A DNA stretch of 64,000 nucleotides from the NCBI RefSeq assembly GCF_008369165.1, contig NZ_VOBA01000001.1:1357630-1421629 (forward strand), written 5' to 3'. Under the pieces are notes generated by a model. The model ran no database searches, had not been told where the DNA came from, and worked only from the letters and a program-made list of their open reading frames with translations. Source of the stretch: Dietzia sp. ANT_WB102. GTDB lineage: Bacteria > Actinomycetota > Actinomycetes > Mycobacteriales > Mycobacteriaceae. The position numbers were made by a program, and so were the translations under genes. How positions within the stretch are numbered: the stretch's first letter is position 1; each line of letters starts with the position of its first letter. This document shows positions 27,180 to 35,103 of the stretch, one piece after another.

Positions 27180-28096
27180 AGGTCGCAGTAGCAGGAGCGT
27201 CGGGATTCGTTGGCTCGGCAGTCAGTAGGGCTCTGTCTGAGCAGGGACACGATGTGTCCGAGGTACGTGCGCCGCGTGTGGCGCACGCAGACGCGGCCCG
27301 CGGTCTTGGTGCGCAGGGTGCGGCTGTCGAGGAACTGACAGCTAAGTTCGAGGGGCTAGATGCGGTGGTGAACTGCTCAGGCAACCCAGATGCATCCGAG
27401 CAAAACGCCGACGAACTGATTGCCGCCAATTCAATCTCCCCTGCCGTAGTGGCTCGGGCGGCAGAGTGCGCGGGGGTCGGTCGTCTCGTTCACGTGAGTA
27501 GCGCCGTCGTTCAAGGGAGACGCCCAAAGCTCGACGAGACGGACTCCACTGACGAGTTCTCGGCGTATGCGTACTCGAAGGCCGAGGGCGAGCGTCTAGT
27601 CCGGCAAGAATCGCCGACCGCGACGATTTATCGACCTCCTAGCGTCCACGCAGTGAGTCGCAGAGTAACGGCGATGACGGCCAAGATTGCCGGTTCGCCC
27701 TTTGCAACTGTGGCAGCCCCTGGGAGTCAGCACAGCCCACAAGCACTCATCGGCAACGTCGCGTCAGCGATCGCGTTCTTGGCCACCACGGATATGAATC
27801 CGCCAGCCATCGTCATTCATCCTTGGGAAGGATTGACGTCGTTTGATGTTTTGGAGTTGCTTGGAGACAAGCGGCCAGTCATCGTTCCCCGTGCAGTCGC
27901 CCGAGGTGTGTGTGATGGGCTCGAGCTCGCTGGAAGAAAGATCCCGGTGGTTGCGGCCAACGCGAGGCGGGTCGAGATGTTGTGGTTCGGTCAGAACCAG
28001 GCCGATTCGTGGCTGACGTCAGCTGGGTGGACGCCGCCGTACGGGCGCGATGCATGGCGGGAGCTCGGCGAAATCGTCAGGAGCCATCGGGGGTGA
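27176..28096 (+). CDS. NAD(P)-dependent sugar-nucleotide epimerase/reductase (SDR family)
   Basis: 306 aa. Rossmann motif VAGASGFVGSAVSRAL and catalytic YAYSKAEGE (Tyr-x-x-x-Lys), with HVSSAVVQG as the serine strand. Comparable proteins next to a WbpL-like transferase (WbpV class) reduce UDP-4-keto-6-deoxy-HexNAc made by a WbpM-type dehydratase, giving UDP-QuiNAc or UDP-FucNAc for initiation. That assignment is inferred from context. The stop is overlapped by a GTG that may start a decayed next gene. Confidence 0.75.
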   Translation: MKVAVAGASGFVGSAVSRALSEQGHDVSEVRAPRVAHADAARGLGAQGAAVEELTAKFEGLDAVVNCSGNPDASEQNADELIAANSISPAVVARAAECAGVGRLVHVSSAVVQGRRPKLDETDSTDEFSAYAYSKAEGERLVRQESPTATIYRPPSVHAVSRRVTAMTAKIAGSPFATVAAPGSQHSPQALIGNVASAIAFLATTDMNPPAIVIHPWEGLTSFDVLELLGDKRPVIVPRAVARGVCDGLELAGRKIPVVAANARRVEMLWFGQNQADSWLTSAGWTPPYGRDAWRELGEIVRSHRG

Positions 28097-28391
28097 ATCA
28101 TCGGACTCTCGACATCGTCGGAGTTTTGCGTTTGATCTACCGGGCGGCTCAGACGAACGAAGCCGAGGGATCGAGCTTTTCCACGGAAGTCGGTTAAAGG
28201 GTCTCATCGGGGGCACGAGTTTGTCGTGGCCCGTACTTCACTTCTGCACAATAACAGGGGGACACTCCGCGGTCTTCATCTCGCAAAGGAGTCTTCAGAG
28301 CAAGCTCCGTACAAGCGCTAACCCTCGGCAGTTTTGTCGTGGACTGTCGGAGTTCTGATTGTCGCCGCTGTGGCGCTACCTATGCTGCCGA
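28093..28391 (+). other. Possible truncated or frameshifted gene ahead of the IS3 element
   Basis: A GTG at 28093 overlaps the epimerase stop (GTGA) and opens a 34-codon frame. Nearer the IS3 border a different frame encodes a hydrophobic stretch, SWTVGVLIVAAVALPMLPT (about 28335-28391), that runs into the transposon end. This would fit the remains of a translationally coupled membrane-protein gene lost by frameshifts and IS3 insertion. No family can be assigned and it may be noise. Confidence 0.25.
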
Positions 28392-29315
28392 CTAAGTTGC
28401 ACTGGGTTTGATAGAGGCTCTGGTGTGTCCCGGGTTTCGCGTGGTCCGGATTCCTTGGATTCTCATGCCGCTGTGATGATGCGGTTGCGTTCGAATTCTA
28501 TCGGGCTGCCATCCGAGCTGACTATGACGGCGTTTGCGGTTGTACCAGATCTCGAGGTAGTCGAACATCGCGTTGGCCAGTTCGATGCAGGTGTTCCACT
28601 TCTGCCGACCAAGTAGTTCGACCTGCATGTGGGACCAAGACGACTCGATCATGGAGTTGTCGTAGCAGTCGCCGATACTTCCCATTGATGGCAGCAGGCC
28701 CGAGTCACGTGCTCTCTTAGTGAAGGCCCACGCCCCGAACTGGACGCCGTGGTCGGAATGAATGATCGTCTCTGAATCGGTGTCGTTGCCAAGCCGGCTA
28801 TCGATGGCCATCCCGAGTGCGTTCGTCACCAGCGCCGCCGTTGGTGAGGAATCGATCGACCAGCCGACGACTCGCCGGGAGTAGGCGTCCAGGATCACGC
28901 AGCAGTACACCGTGCCTTCGCAAGTCGGGTGCTCCGTAATGTCGGTGACCCATAGTTGGTTCGGTCCCTGACGTGCGAAGTCTCGCCTGACTAGGTCGGT
29001 GGAGATGTCGTTCGCTCTGATGCGCTTGAACTTGCGGCGCCCCGAGGTGCCCTTCAATTCAGCTCGGCGCATCAGCAGTTCGACCTGGTTGTGGCCAACC
29101 TCGGCGCCTCTGCCAAGGGTCAACTCAGCGTGCACGCGCCGAGCGCCGTAGGTACCGCGCGACTCGAGGTGGATCTGGCTGATGAGTTTAGTGAGCATGG
29201 CGTGCCGAACGCCGCGCTCGGAAGGTGGCCGCTTTCGGTTTTCGTAGAACCAGGCCTCGGATACACCCAGGACCCGGCAGGCGACCTGTACGGGACGCCC
29301 TTCCGCGGCGATCAC
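28392..29315 (-). CDS. IS3-family transposase OrfB (integrase domain)
   Basis: 307 aa. HTH_21-like N-terminus (GVSEAWFYENRKRPPSERG), then the DDE core: WVTDITEHPTCEGTVYC (first Asp), HSDHGVQFGAWAF (second Asp) and SMIESSWSHMQVELLG (Glu). Catalytic residues appear intact. Initiation at GTG 29315 overlaps the end of the orfA frame. In the family, active transposase is an OrfAB fusion made by -1 frameshifting, which is impossible here because orfA is split. Confidence 0.9.
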   Translation of the reverse strand: MIAAEGRPVQVACRVLGVSEAWFYENRKRPPSERGVRHAMLTKLISQIHLESRGTYGARRVHAELTLGRGAEVGHNQVELLMRRAELKGTSGRRKFKRIRANDISTDLVRRDFARQGPNQLWVTDITEHPTCEGTVYCCVILDAYSRRVVGWSIDSSPTAALVTNALGMAIDSRLGNDTDSETIIHSDHGVQFGAWAFTKRARDSGLLPSMGSIGDCYDNSMIESSWSHMQVELLGRQKWNTCIELANAMFDYLEIWYNRKRRHSQLGWQPDRIRTQPHHHSGMRIQGIRTTRNPGHTRASIKPSAT

Positions 29316-29419
29316 TTCGACCGCCGCGTACCGACTTTTGGGGCGGTCTCCTCCTTCAATAACTCGACGGCTCGGTGGGCGACGGCTAGCTCAGTCTCAA
29401 GCTCGCGGATCCGTTTGTT
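29312..29419 (-). pseudogene. IS3 orfA, C-terminal part
   Basis: Encodes NKRIRELETELAVAHRAVEL, continuing LKEETAPKV to a stop at 29312: the leucine-zipper/frameshift end of OrfA. The upstream portion lies beyond the IS21 insertion (32054-32241). Joining the two across one copy of the 6-bp duplication leaves them in different frames by one base, so orfA also carries an older frameshift or was disabled before IS21 arrived. Confidence 0.75.
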
Positions 29420-29533
29420 CGCCTTTGGCAGATAGGGTTTGTCGGTACTGATGGTCCGATGAGTGGGTACCGTTGTTCCGGCGACCTGGAACCGGCCCGT
29501 GGGTGAGACGGGCCGGCACCGTGGCCGTCTGTG

Positions 29534-30301
29534 TTACTCCCAGTGGCCGGGAGTGGCGCGGGCTTGGTCGTCGCGCTGGCGGCGCATGTCGACCTCGCCG
29601 ATGTTGATCTCGCGGGCGTTGTTGGCTAGGCGGTTGACGATGGAGTCGGCGGCCACCCTGTCTGGCAGAGCGTCGAGCCAGTAGGCCGGCCGGGGCTGGG
29701 AGGCGATCATCGTCGGCAGGCGGTGCTCCCGGTTGGCCAGCACTGCGAACAGGTCGTTCGCGGCTTCGGGGTCGATGCCCACGGTCAGGAAGTCATCGAT
29801 GATCAGCAGCTCCACGTCGGATAGGTCATTGAGCATTTTCTGGTGGCGGATGCCGTCCCCGCGGGCGATGACCAGACGGCGAGCGAGCTCATCCATCCGG
29901 GCGTAGGTGACGGTGTGCCCGGTCTGGCAGGCAGCGATCCCGATAGCGCAGGCCAGATAGGTTTTCCCACCGCCGGTCGGCGAGATCACGAGCAGGTTGG
30001 TGGGGTCTTGCCTCCAGTGGTGCCCGGCGTAGCGTTTCATCCGCACCGGGGTGATCCCGCGTCCTTCCTGGTAGTTGATCTCGGCGATCGAGGCCTGCGG
30101 GATGGGGAACTTGGCTGCCCGGATGAGTTTGTCGATCCGGTGGGCCTGGCGTTGGTCGAGAGCGTCGTCGACGGCGGTGAGGAAGATCTGCTCCGGGGTG
30201 AGCTCGTCATTGGCCTCGTCGCTGATCAATTCCTCGAAGCGGTTGGCCACGTGCGTGATGCGCAGGTTGCGGAACTTCTGGTGATTGATCTCGGTGAACA
30301 T
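29534..30301 (-). CDS. istB: IS21 helper ATPase IstB (copy 2)
   Basis: 255 aa AAA+ ATPase. Walker A ISPTGGGKTYLACAIGIAAC, Walker B LLIIDDFL, and MIASQPRPAYWLDALPD in the sensor region. Starts at the A of the istA stop (TGATG). Only distantly similar to copy 1, so the two IS21 elements are different families members and not recent duplicates. Confidence 0.9.
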   Translation of the reverse strand: MFTEINHQKFRNLRITHVANRFEELISDEANDELTPEQIFLTAVDDALDQRQAHRIDKLIRAAKFPIPQASIAEINYQEGRGITPVRMKRYAGHHWRQDPTNLLVISPTGGGKTYLACAIGIAACQTGHTVTYARMDELARRLVIARGDGIRHQKMLNDLSDVELLIIDDFLTVGIDPEAANDLFAVLANREHRLPTMIASQPRPAYWLDALPDRVAADSIVNRLANNAREINIGEVDMRRQRDDQARATPGHWE

Positions 30302-31902
30302 CAGGCACCAGCTCCTGTGCGGCCGCGAGAGTAGTGATCGGCCGAACGAACCTGCACCGCGCCATCGTCCCTGGCCCCGGCCGGTGGCGGCGGTTTTCGT
30401 GTGGCCGCCGCCGGGACCACGGGCCGGGGCGCCTTGTCCTCGGAGTCGATGGTGGCCATGACACGTTTGAGCACGCTGTAGCTACCGGCGCTGTTCTGGT
30501 TGAGCAGCACCTGGCAGGCTGCCTCGAGTCGCTGGCGGCTCCTCTTGCCCAGGGTCTCGAGGATGTTCTGGCAGTCCAGATAGCCCTGGGCCTCGATCAC
30601 GTGACGATCCAGAATCTGGGCGATCACCTGCTCGGTGGCGGGGCCGAAACCCCGGGCACGGTCGGTGAACCACTGCCGGGACCAGAGCCCGTCGATTCCC
30701 TGGTGGGCTTTGGGGGCGTGGGCGAGCACGGTCGAGTACTGGCCCTTGCGGCCGTGGCGCCTGGGGTGCTCGCAGACGACCTGGTCGCCGTCGAAGATCG
30801 TCACCGACTGCGCGGTCAACCGGACTCGCAGCAAATGCCCGGCGAAGGTATATGGCACCGAGTAGTACTGCGAATCGCAGGAGACGTGGTAGTTCCGTCC
30901 GACCTTGAGCTGTTTCCACTCCACTGTGGCGAAGCCGTCGGCGGGCAGGCCCGCCAGCAGTGGCGCTTCGTCGGCTTCGAACCGCTCCCACCGGGTCGTA
31001 CCGTCAGCGCGGCGGATGGCGGTGTTGATCGCCGCGACGCGTTCGTTGATTGCGGTGTTCAGGGCCTCGACGGTGGTCCAGACCTCCTCGGCGAGGTAGC
31101 CGATCACGCGCTTGTTGACCACGCTCACCGCCGATTCCACGGCCGCCTTGTCGCGGGGTTTTCGGACCCGGGCGGGCACGATCGCGGTGCTGTAGTGGTC
31201 GGCCAACTGCTGGTAGCGGACGTTGACCGCTCTTGCCGCCTCGCCCTGCTTCTGCCGATGGGTGGCAGTGGTCGGATTGTCGGGCACCACCATCTGCGGT
31301 GTCCCGCCGAAGAAGGCGAACGCGGCGACGTGGGCGTCGATCCAGGAGGGGGACTTCATGTCGGTGAAGCCGCGGCAGAACACCACGCCGGAGTACGGCA
31401 GCACCGCCACGAACAGGTACAGCTTGGTGACCTCTCCGGTGACAGCGTCGAGGACTTCTAGGGTGTCGCCGGCCCAGTCGACCAGCATCGTCCGGCATGG
31501 TTCGTGATGCAGGGTCGCCACCACGTCCTTGATGCGGGCGTGCTCGGCGAACAGGGCGCAGTACTGCGAGTACCCGTACTTCTTACCGCTCCCAGCGGGG
31601 TCGGCGAGGTACTTGCCCCAGGCCTGCTGGATGGTGAAATGCCGGTTGAACTTCATCGACGCCAGCACTCGATCAAAGTCTGGCTGGGTGTAGTCCTCCG
31701 AGACGCGTTTGCGCCCATCGGGAAACCCCCCGGCGATCTCCGCCGGATTCATCGATGCCGCCTGCCCGGCGGTGATGCCGTACGCGGTGATCGTCTTCTT
31801 CACCGCCGCGATCTCTCGGCGCGAGCACCCGACGGCGGCGACGATCTCGCTGTAGCTATGCCCGGCCAGCGCCAACGTCATGATGGCCTTGTAGTCGGCC
31901 AC
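30301..31902 (-). CDS. istA: IS21 transposase IstA (copy 2)
   Basis: 533 aa, uninterrupted. N-terminal HTH (ALAGHSYSEIVAAVGCSRRE), catalytic core starting MLVDWAGDTLEVLDAVTGEV, second Asp in MVVPDNPTTATH, Glu in KPRDKAAVESAVSVV, then a C-terminal beta-barrel domain with YHVSCDSQYYSVPYTF. Catalyses cut/copy of the element with IstB. Intact catalytic residues suggest function. Confidence 0.9.
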   Translation of the reverse strand: MADYKAIMTLALAGHSYSEIVAAVGCSRREIAAVKKTITAYGITAGQAASMNPAEIAGGFPDGRKRVSEDYTQPDFDRVLASMKFNRHFTIQQAWGKYLADPAGSGKKYGYSQYCALFAEHARIKDVVATLHHEPCRTMLVDWAGDTLEVLDAVTGEVTKLYLFVAVLPYSGVVFCRGFTDMKSPSWIDAHVAAFAFFGGTPQMVVPDNPTTATHRQKQGEAARAVNVRYQQLADHYSTAIVPARVRKPRDKAAVESAVSVVNKRVIGYLAEEVWTTVEALNTAINERVAAINTAIRRADGTTRWERFEADEAPLLAGLPADGFATVEWKQLKVGRNYHVSCDSQYYSVPYTFAGHLLRVRLTAQSVTIFDGDQVVCEHPRRHGRKGQYSTVLAHAPKAHQGIDGLWSRQWFTDRARGFGPATEQVIAQILDRHVIEAQGYLDCQNILETLGKRSRQRLEAACQVLLNQNSAGSYSVLKRVMATIDSEDKAPRPVVPAAATRKPPPPAGARDDGAVQVRSADHYSRGRTGAGA

Positions 31903-32053
31903 ATGAACCTACTCAAATAGGAAAAGGCGGCGCAGTCGCGCCGCCTCACCCCGAGCAGACCACCCCACCCGACCCGAGGAGTACCGAGTCGCCGGAATCG
32001 AAGTACCGGATCGCCGGACTAGGAGTACCCACTGGCCCTATCTGCCACGCCTT

Positions 32054-32241
32054 CGCGAGTGGTTCTCAGCACTACTCAGACCAGGTGCCTCGCCGCGGTC
32101 GATCCGGTCCTGCCGGCGCCAGTTGCAGATCGACTGGTCACTGAGATCAAGGTCGTGCGCGACAGCAGCTACGCTGCGCCCCCACGCTAGCAAGTCGAGA
32201 ACCTTGCGTCTGAACTCGGCCGAATAGCTCTGTCGTCCCAT
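32054..32241 (-). pseudogene. IS3 orfA, N-terminal part
   Basis: Encodes MGRQSYSAEFRRKVLDLL and the following helix-turn-helix (SVAAVAHDLDLSDQSICNW), the DNA-binding part of IS3 OrfA. Cut at 32053 by the IS21 element (target duplication CGCCTT). A GGAGGA-type ribosome-binding site precedes the ATG at 32241. Confidence 0.8.
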
Positions 32242-32580
32242 CTGTTCCTCCCGGTGTTCGCCACCAGAATCCACAAATTCCGACTCCGTAGAACCCGGGA
32301 CACACCAGAGACTCCAACCAACCCAGTGCGACTCACTCGGTGTTGAAGAACGCGCGGCAGTGAAAACCAGGAGACGATTACCCAATGCGACGGAATGTTC
32401 GGTCTTCTTCGGGCGGACTGGAGCTGTGAGCGTGTCATGTCTCTTGCCCTCGCTAGATGCTTCTCGTGGCGGGGTGGCCGGGCGGGGAGAATCAAGTAGC
32501 GAAGAGGTCCTTTCTTGAAGTTAACCACTGTAATTTCGAATGCGGCACCAGTGGGCGCCTGAATATAGGAGATGAGCGCA

Positions 32581-33174
32581 GTGGGACGTCGGATTGGTCG
32601 AACATTGGCAGGAGTGGCGCTCGCCGCCGCGTTAGTGGCGGGGCTGGCACCCGTGGCGACCGCAGCTGAGGTGATGATCGGGCCGTTTGCGGTGCAGGTC
32701 CCGGACTTCGCGCCGATTCCCGTGCCGGTTCCCTTCGGGTCGGAGGCCGCGCCGTTGCCGCTGCTTCCGTACCCGCTGGAGTGGGACCGGCCCGCCCCTC
32801 CGCCTCCTCCGCCCTTCGACCCGTTCTCCGGTCGGACACTGGCGCTCGATTGTGGCGGCAATCCCGAACGTATGCTTTCCACGATCATCATCTTCTGTGG
32901 TGATGGCAACGGTCTGTTTCAAAACATCCGCTGGACTAGGTGGCAGGACGACCGCGCGGAGGGGACCGCAGACAAAGTTTGGGTGGAGTGCGTTCCTGCC
33001 TGCAACAACGGCATCCGCCGCAGTAAGCCGGCTCGCATTGTCCTCCACGACGTCCGGCGCACCTCGGTTGGGCCAGCCTTCGTCAAACTCACTTCCCACG
33101 ATGACCTCGGGGCCCGCACCACCGCCATGTCGAGCTTCCAATTCGAGCCTGGGGACCAAATCATCTTCCCCTAG
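32581..33174 (+). CDS. Secreted protein with PVPVP/LPYPLEW N-terminal module (paralogue A)
   Basis: 197 aa. Sec signal peptide (MGRRIGRTLAGVALAAALVAG ... ATA-A) followed by a mature N-terminus AEVMIGPFAVQVPD, a PIPVPVPFG stretch, GSEAAPLPLLPYPLEW and a polyproline run. The C-terminal part has four cysteines (LDCGG, IFCGD, VECVPAC), suggesting disulfides in an extracellular domain. The first half is nearly identical in design to the protein at 34.4 kb while the second half differs. GTG 32581 is chosen because it aligns with the paralogue start and AGGAG lies 9 nt upstream; an ATG at 32572 is possible. Function unknown. Confidence 0.75.
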   Translation: MGRRIGRTLAGVALAAALVAGLAPVATAAEVMIGPFAVQVPDFAPIPVPVPFGSEAAPLPLLPYPLEWDRPAPPPPPPFDPFSGRTLALDCGGNPERMLSTIIIFCGDGNGLFQNIRWTRWQDDRAEGTADKVWVECVPACNNGIRRSKPARIVLHDVRRTSVGPAFVKLTSHDDLGARTTAMSSFQFEPGDQIIFP

Positions 33175-33194
33175 CCGCCGGCGCGCGGCGGCAC

Positions 33195-33280
33195 GCTCAT
33201 CAGCCCAGACCGTCCCCGACGGGCGGTTCGTCGTGTACCTCAACCCGGTGGAGCATCCGATCTCCCTGTGCGAGGAGTGA
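33195..33280 (+). pseudogene. Coding-like remnant
   Basis: A short frame with strong third-position GC encodes TVPDGRFVVYLNPVEHPISL and ends CEE-stop at 33280, shifted relative to the preceding secreted-protein gene. It lacks a start. Could be the former C-terminus of the upstream gene or a leftover of another gene. Confidence 0.3.
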
Positions 33281-33329
33281 CGTAGAACGGCCCGGAGCGC
33301 ACTCCGGGTGGGCAGCCTCGCGGCCATGA

Positions 33330-33494
33330 CCGACCTGGTCGGATGGTGTCGACGCTGGTGCTGGGACGAACGGTGACGCAGGTGGTCCCGTGGCCGACGT
33401 CGAGATTCCGGAGACCAGATACAAGCTGCCCGTGGAGGCCCCGGACGAGCTGGCCAGCGCGATCGTCGACTGGCTCCGCGGACCCTCGGGCTGA
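33330..33494 (+). pseudogene. Coding-like remnant (C-terminal gene fragment)
   Basis: Frame without a start codon but with coding-like GC3. It encodes VADVEIPETRYKLPVEAPDE then LASAIVDWLRGPSG-stop, which looks like a genuine protein C-terminus (amphipathic final helix). No family recognised. One of several gene ends stranded in this region. Confidence 0.35.
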
Positions 33495-33580
33495 CCCGGC
33501 CGGTTCCGCGCCTCCCGGCGGCCGCGGGCCGGGCGGGTGAAGGTGGACCTCGTCGTCGTCCTCGTCGTCGTCGTCGCGGA
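33495..33580. repeat. Dispersed CCTCGTCGTCG intergenic element, copy A
   Basis: CCGGTTCCGC, then about 45 bp of GC-rich sequence ending in a GGGCGGG-type run, then CCTCGTCGTCGTC beginning at 33548. Similar layouts occur near 35.77, 38.03, 41.16, 42.63 and 45.92 kb. Confidence 0.4.
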
Positions 33581-33681
33581 TACTACCCACACCACGACGC
33601 ACAGGCGTGCCCCACCTGGCATTTGTCGGTGACTCGACGCGCGGCTCCACCACCGGTGGAACACGCGCGTACCGTCGATTC

Positions 33682-34254
33682 ATGACCGAGCAGCAGCCGT
33701 ATGAGGTGGTCGAGCGGTACCCGGAGTTCGAGCTGCGGCGGTACCCCTCCCACGCCGTGGCGGAGGTGTCCGTTCACGGGTCCTTCGGCAGTGCCGGCAA
33801 CCAGGCGTTCAGGGCGCTCTTCAGGTACATCACCGGTCACAACGAGTCGGCCGGGTCCATCGCCATGACCGCACCGGTGATCCGGGAGTCGCCTGGCTCG
33901 GAGAAGGTCGCAATGACCGCACCGGTGGTCCAGACCGAGGCCGACGGCGGCGAGCACGTCGTCGCCTTTGTCCTGCCGGCCTCCATGTCCGCCGCGACCG
34001 CGCCGGTGCCCGCCGATCCTCGGGTGCGGGTCAGGCAGGTGCCGGGCCGTGTCGCGGCAGCGGTGCGCTACTCAGGACGGTGGAGCGAGTCGGTCTATCG
34101 ACGTCACCTGGCCGACCTCGAGGCCGGTATCGCCCGGGCCGGGCTGGTCGCCACGGGGCCGCCCAGGTACGCCCGGTTCGACCCGCCCTTCAAGCCGTGG
34201 TTCCTGCGGCGCAACGAGGTCGTGCAGGACGTGGTGTGGCCGGGCGAGAACTGA
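33682..34254 (+). CDS. SOUL-family heme-binding-like protein
   Basis: 190 aa, cytosolic. Conserved SOUL/HEBP pattern: PYEVVERYPEFELRRYPSHA at the N-terminus, IAMTAPVIRE and VAMTAPVVQTE repeats, FVLPASMS, VRYSGRW, and the C-terminal YDPPF-like ARFDPPFKPWFLRRNEV. Members bind heme or tetrapyrroles, but the role in bacteria is uncertain. I chose ATG 33682 because the N-terminal motif begins there; an upstream in-frame ATG at 33607 adds unconserved residues. A 5'-truncated second copy lies at 42.7 kb. Confidence 0.85.
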   Translation: MTEQQPYEVVERYPEFELRRYPSHAVAEVSVHGSFGSAGNQAFRALFRYITGHNESAGSIAMTAPVIRESPGSEKVAMTAPVVQTEADGGEHVVAFVLPASMSAATAPVPADPRVRVRQVPGRVAAAVRYSGRWSESVYRRHLADLEAGIARAGLVATGPPRYARFDPPFKPWFLRRNEVVQDVVWPGEN

Positions 34255-34409
34255 GTCGCGTCATGCCTGAGGGCAGGCTCGTGGATGGAGCCTGTGCCAA
34301 GCCGCCCGCGATGGCACACGCTGCAGCGGAATGGGGTTCACGACCGCAAGTTAACAGTCATACTTGGCGAGAGGTTGGCTACAGGTATCTGAGCGAGGGG
34401 GCCGTAATC

Positions 34410-34991
34410 ATGGGATCTCGAACGAGGAAAGCATTGGCCGGAGTCGGTGCAATCGTCGCGTTGACGGCAGGGGCGACCCCCGCGGCGTCGGCGGCAGAGG
34501 TATTCATCGGGCCTTTCGCTGTCCAGGTACCGGACCTCGCGCCTGTCCCTGTGCCTGTGCCGGCAGGGTCAGAAGCCGCGCCGCTACCGGCCCTCCCGTA
34601 CCCGCTTGAGTGGTCGTATCCCGCGCCTCCGCCCCCGCCTGTCCCGAAGTACGTCGCCTCCAACTGGATCATCATGTACACCGCGTGCCCGGCTCCAGGG
34701 GAGTGGGCGTACACCGAGAATGGGACCCGTGCGTGGTGTGCGCAGCGTTTGCAGACGGACGCCTTCCACTGGGCGCCCAGTCAAGACCCGTTCCGACACC
34801 CGGAAGCGACCGACCGGAGCCGGATGACTCGAGTGGAGAACTCTCTCGGCGGCAAGCGGTGCGAGACCATCGGGGCTAGAGCCATCAACCCGTCCAACGG
34901 GCAAGAGGTCTACTGCGACAGGCAGGTGCTGGGACCGGACCCGGGCCCGATATGGCGGTTCGCCGACTACCTGAACTTCGTAACCCGATGA
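34410..34991 (+). CDS. Secreted protein with PVPVP/LPYPLEW N-terminal module (paralogue B)
   Basis: 193 aa. Signal peptide MGSRTRKALAGVGAIVALTA up to ASA-A, then AEVFIGPFAVQVPD, a PVPVPVPAG stretch, GSEAAPLPALPYPLEW and polyproline. This N-terminal half repeats paralogue A almost residue for residue. The C-terminal half is different, with cysteines in YTACPAP, RAWCAQ, GKRCETI and VYCDRQ. Long upstream in-frame starts overlap the SOUL gene and are rejected. Function unknown; export and a shared anchoring or interaction module are the inference. Confidence 0.75.
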   Translation: MGSRTRKALAGVGAIVALTAGATPAASAAEVFIGPFAVQVPDLAPVPVPVPAGSEAAPLPALPYPLEWSYPAPPPPPVPKYVASNWIIMYTACPAPGEWAYTENGTRAWCAQRLQTDAFHWAPSQDPFRHPEATDRSRMTRVENSLGGKRCETIGARAINPSNGQEVYCDRQVLGPDPGPIWRFADYLNFVTR

Positions 34992-35103
34992 CTTCGCTCA
35001 GCGGTGGCGATGCCCGACCCGCGAGAGGGACTTCGAGGAGTTTGCAGGCTGCTTACGGCCAACCAGACGCTCCGACCAGCCGGGCACCGAAGAAGGACAG
35101 GTA

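Larger units (their letters stand above)
29426..32047 (-). mobile_element. IS21-family insertion sequence (copy 2), inserted in the IS3 element
   Basis: 2,622 bp with ends TGGCAGATAGGG at the left and its exact complement CCCTATCTGCCA at the right. The hexamer CGCCTT is duplicated at 29420-29425 and 32048-32053. Multiple subterminal copies of a GGTAC-n-TCCGGCGA-like motif occur at both ends, typical of transposase-binding repeats in IS21. istA and istB appear intact, so this copy may still be active. Confidence 0.92.
28393..32335 (-). mobile_element. IS3-family insertion sequence split by an IS21-family element
   Basis: Imperfect terminal inverted repeats can be read: the left end from about 28393 and the complement of the right end to about 32335 share GCACTGGGTT and then CTCTGGTGTGTCCCGGGTT. 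Encodes orfA and orfB on the minus strand. I could not find a 3-bp target duplication, so the exact outer ends are uncertain by several bases. orfA is interrupted by the IS21 insertion at 29426-32047. Confidence 0.8.

Noticed and set aside
28380-32345. 3-bp target duplication of the outer IS3 element
   Set aside because: Flanks at the inferred ends (GAC and CTC) do not match; the ends may be misplaced or the duplication decayed, so none is claimed.
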